DNA of 5,344 nt from Thermococcaceae archaeon. GTDB lineage: Archaea > Methanobacteriota_B > Thermococci > Thermococcales > Thermococcaceae. A program made the position numbers and the translations under genes. Below are positions 4,780-5,344 of the stretch, piece by piece; position 1 is the stretch's first letter, and each line of letters begins with the position of its first letter. Below the pieces are notes generated by a model, which searched no databases, was not told the DNA's origin, and saw only the letters and a program-made list of their open reading frames with translations. The stretch covers positions 1-5,344 of the forward strand of contig JAMOPD010000209.1 in assembly GCA_027064745.1 (NCBI GenBank), in the 5' to 3' direction.

Positions 4780-5344
<565 letters not shown>

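Overview
The window looks like chromosomal DNA of a hyperthermophilic archaeon of the order Thermococcales (Thermococcus, Pyrococcus or Palaeococcus type). The evidence is: GGTGA ribosome binding sites 4 to 7 bases before most start codons, archaeal box A promoters (a perfect TTTAAATA before the last gene), tightly overlapping genes rich in Lys, Glu and Ile, a Wtp-type tungstate-binding lipoprotein, and archaeal Era/Der-like GTPase and YfbR/HDDC2-like HD proteins. The species cannot be named from the sequence alone.

Left block (1-1686, + strand): a probable operon of a helical-repeat (TPR-like) protein cut by the left edge, a 96-residue protein of unknown function that overlaps it by ATGA, and a YjbQ/UPF0047 protein. 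A T-run follows. The first two genes are clearly more AT-rich than the third and the rest of the window.

Second block (1844-3005, + strand): after a 157-bp spacer with a strong hairpin and a plausible promoter lies a three-gene unit. It encodes a winged-helix protein with a coiled-coil N-terminus, a 155-residue helical protein and a 78-residue helical protein. The last two share a short helical motif. No known function could be assigned to the unit, so it is the best candidate here for an undescribed module.

Third block (2998-4409): a small GTPase on the minus strand converges on the previous operon with an 8-bp overlap. It diverges from a + strand pair: a small beta-rich, possibly OB-fold protein and an HD-domain nucleotidase/phosphohydrolase.

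Right block (4410-5344): a 408-bp stretch without an intact gene holds a decayed minus-strand frame and a 74-bp inverted-repeat structure flanked by AAATTT copies. Removing the 62-bp core and one AAATTT in silico joins the decayed frame to an upstream ATG, which suggests a tiny MITE-like insertion. The start of wtpA follows, with its own box A. The gene runs off the right edge; further transporter genes (wtpB, wtpC) would be expected beyond it from family knowledge but are not visible.
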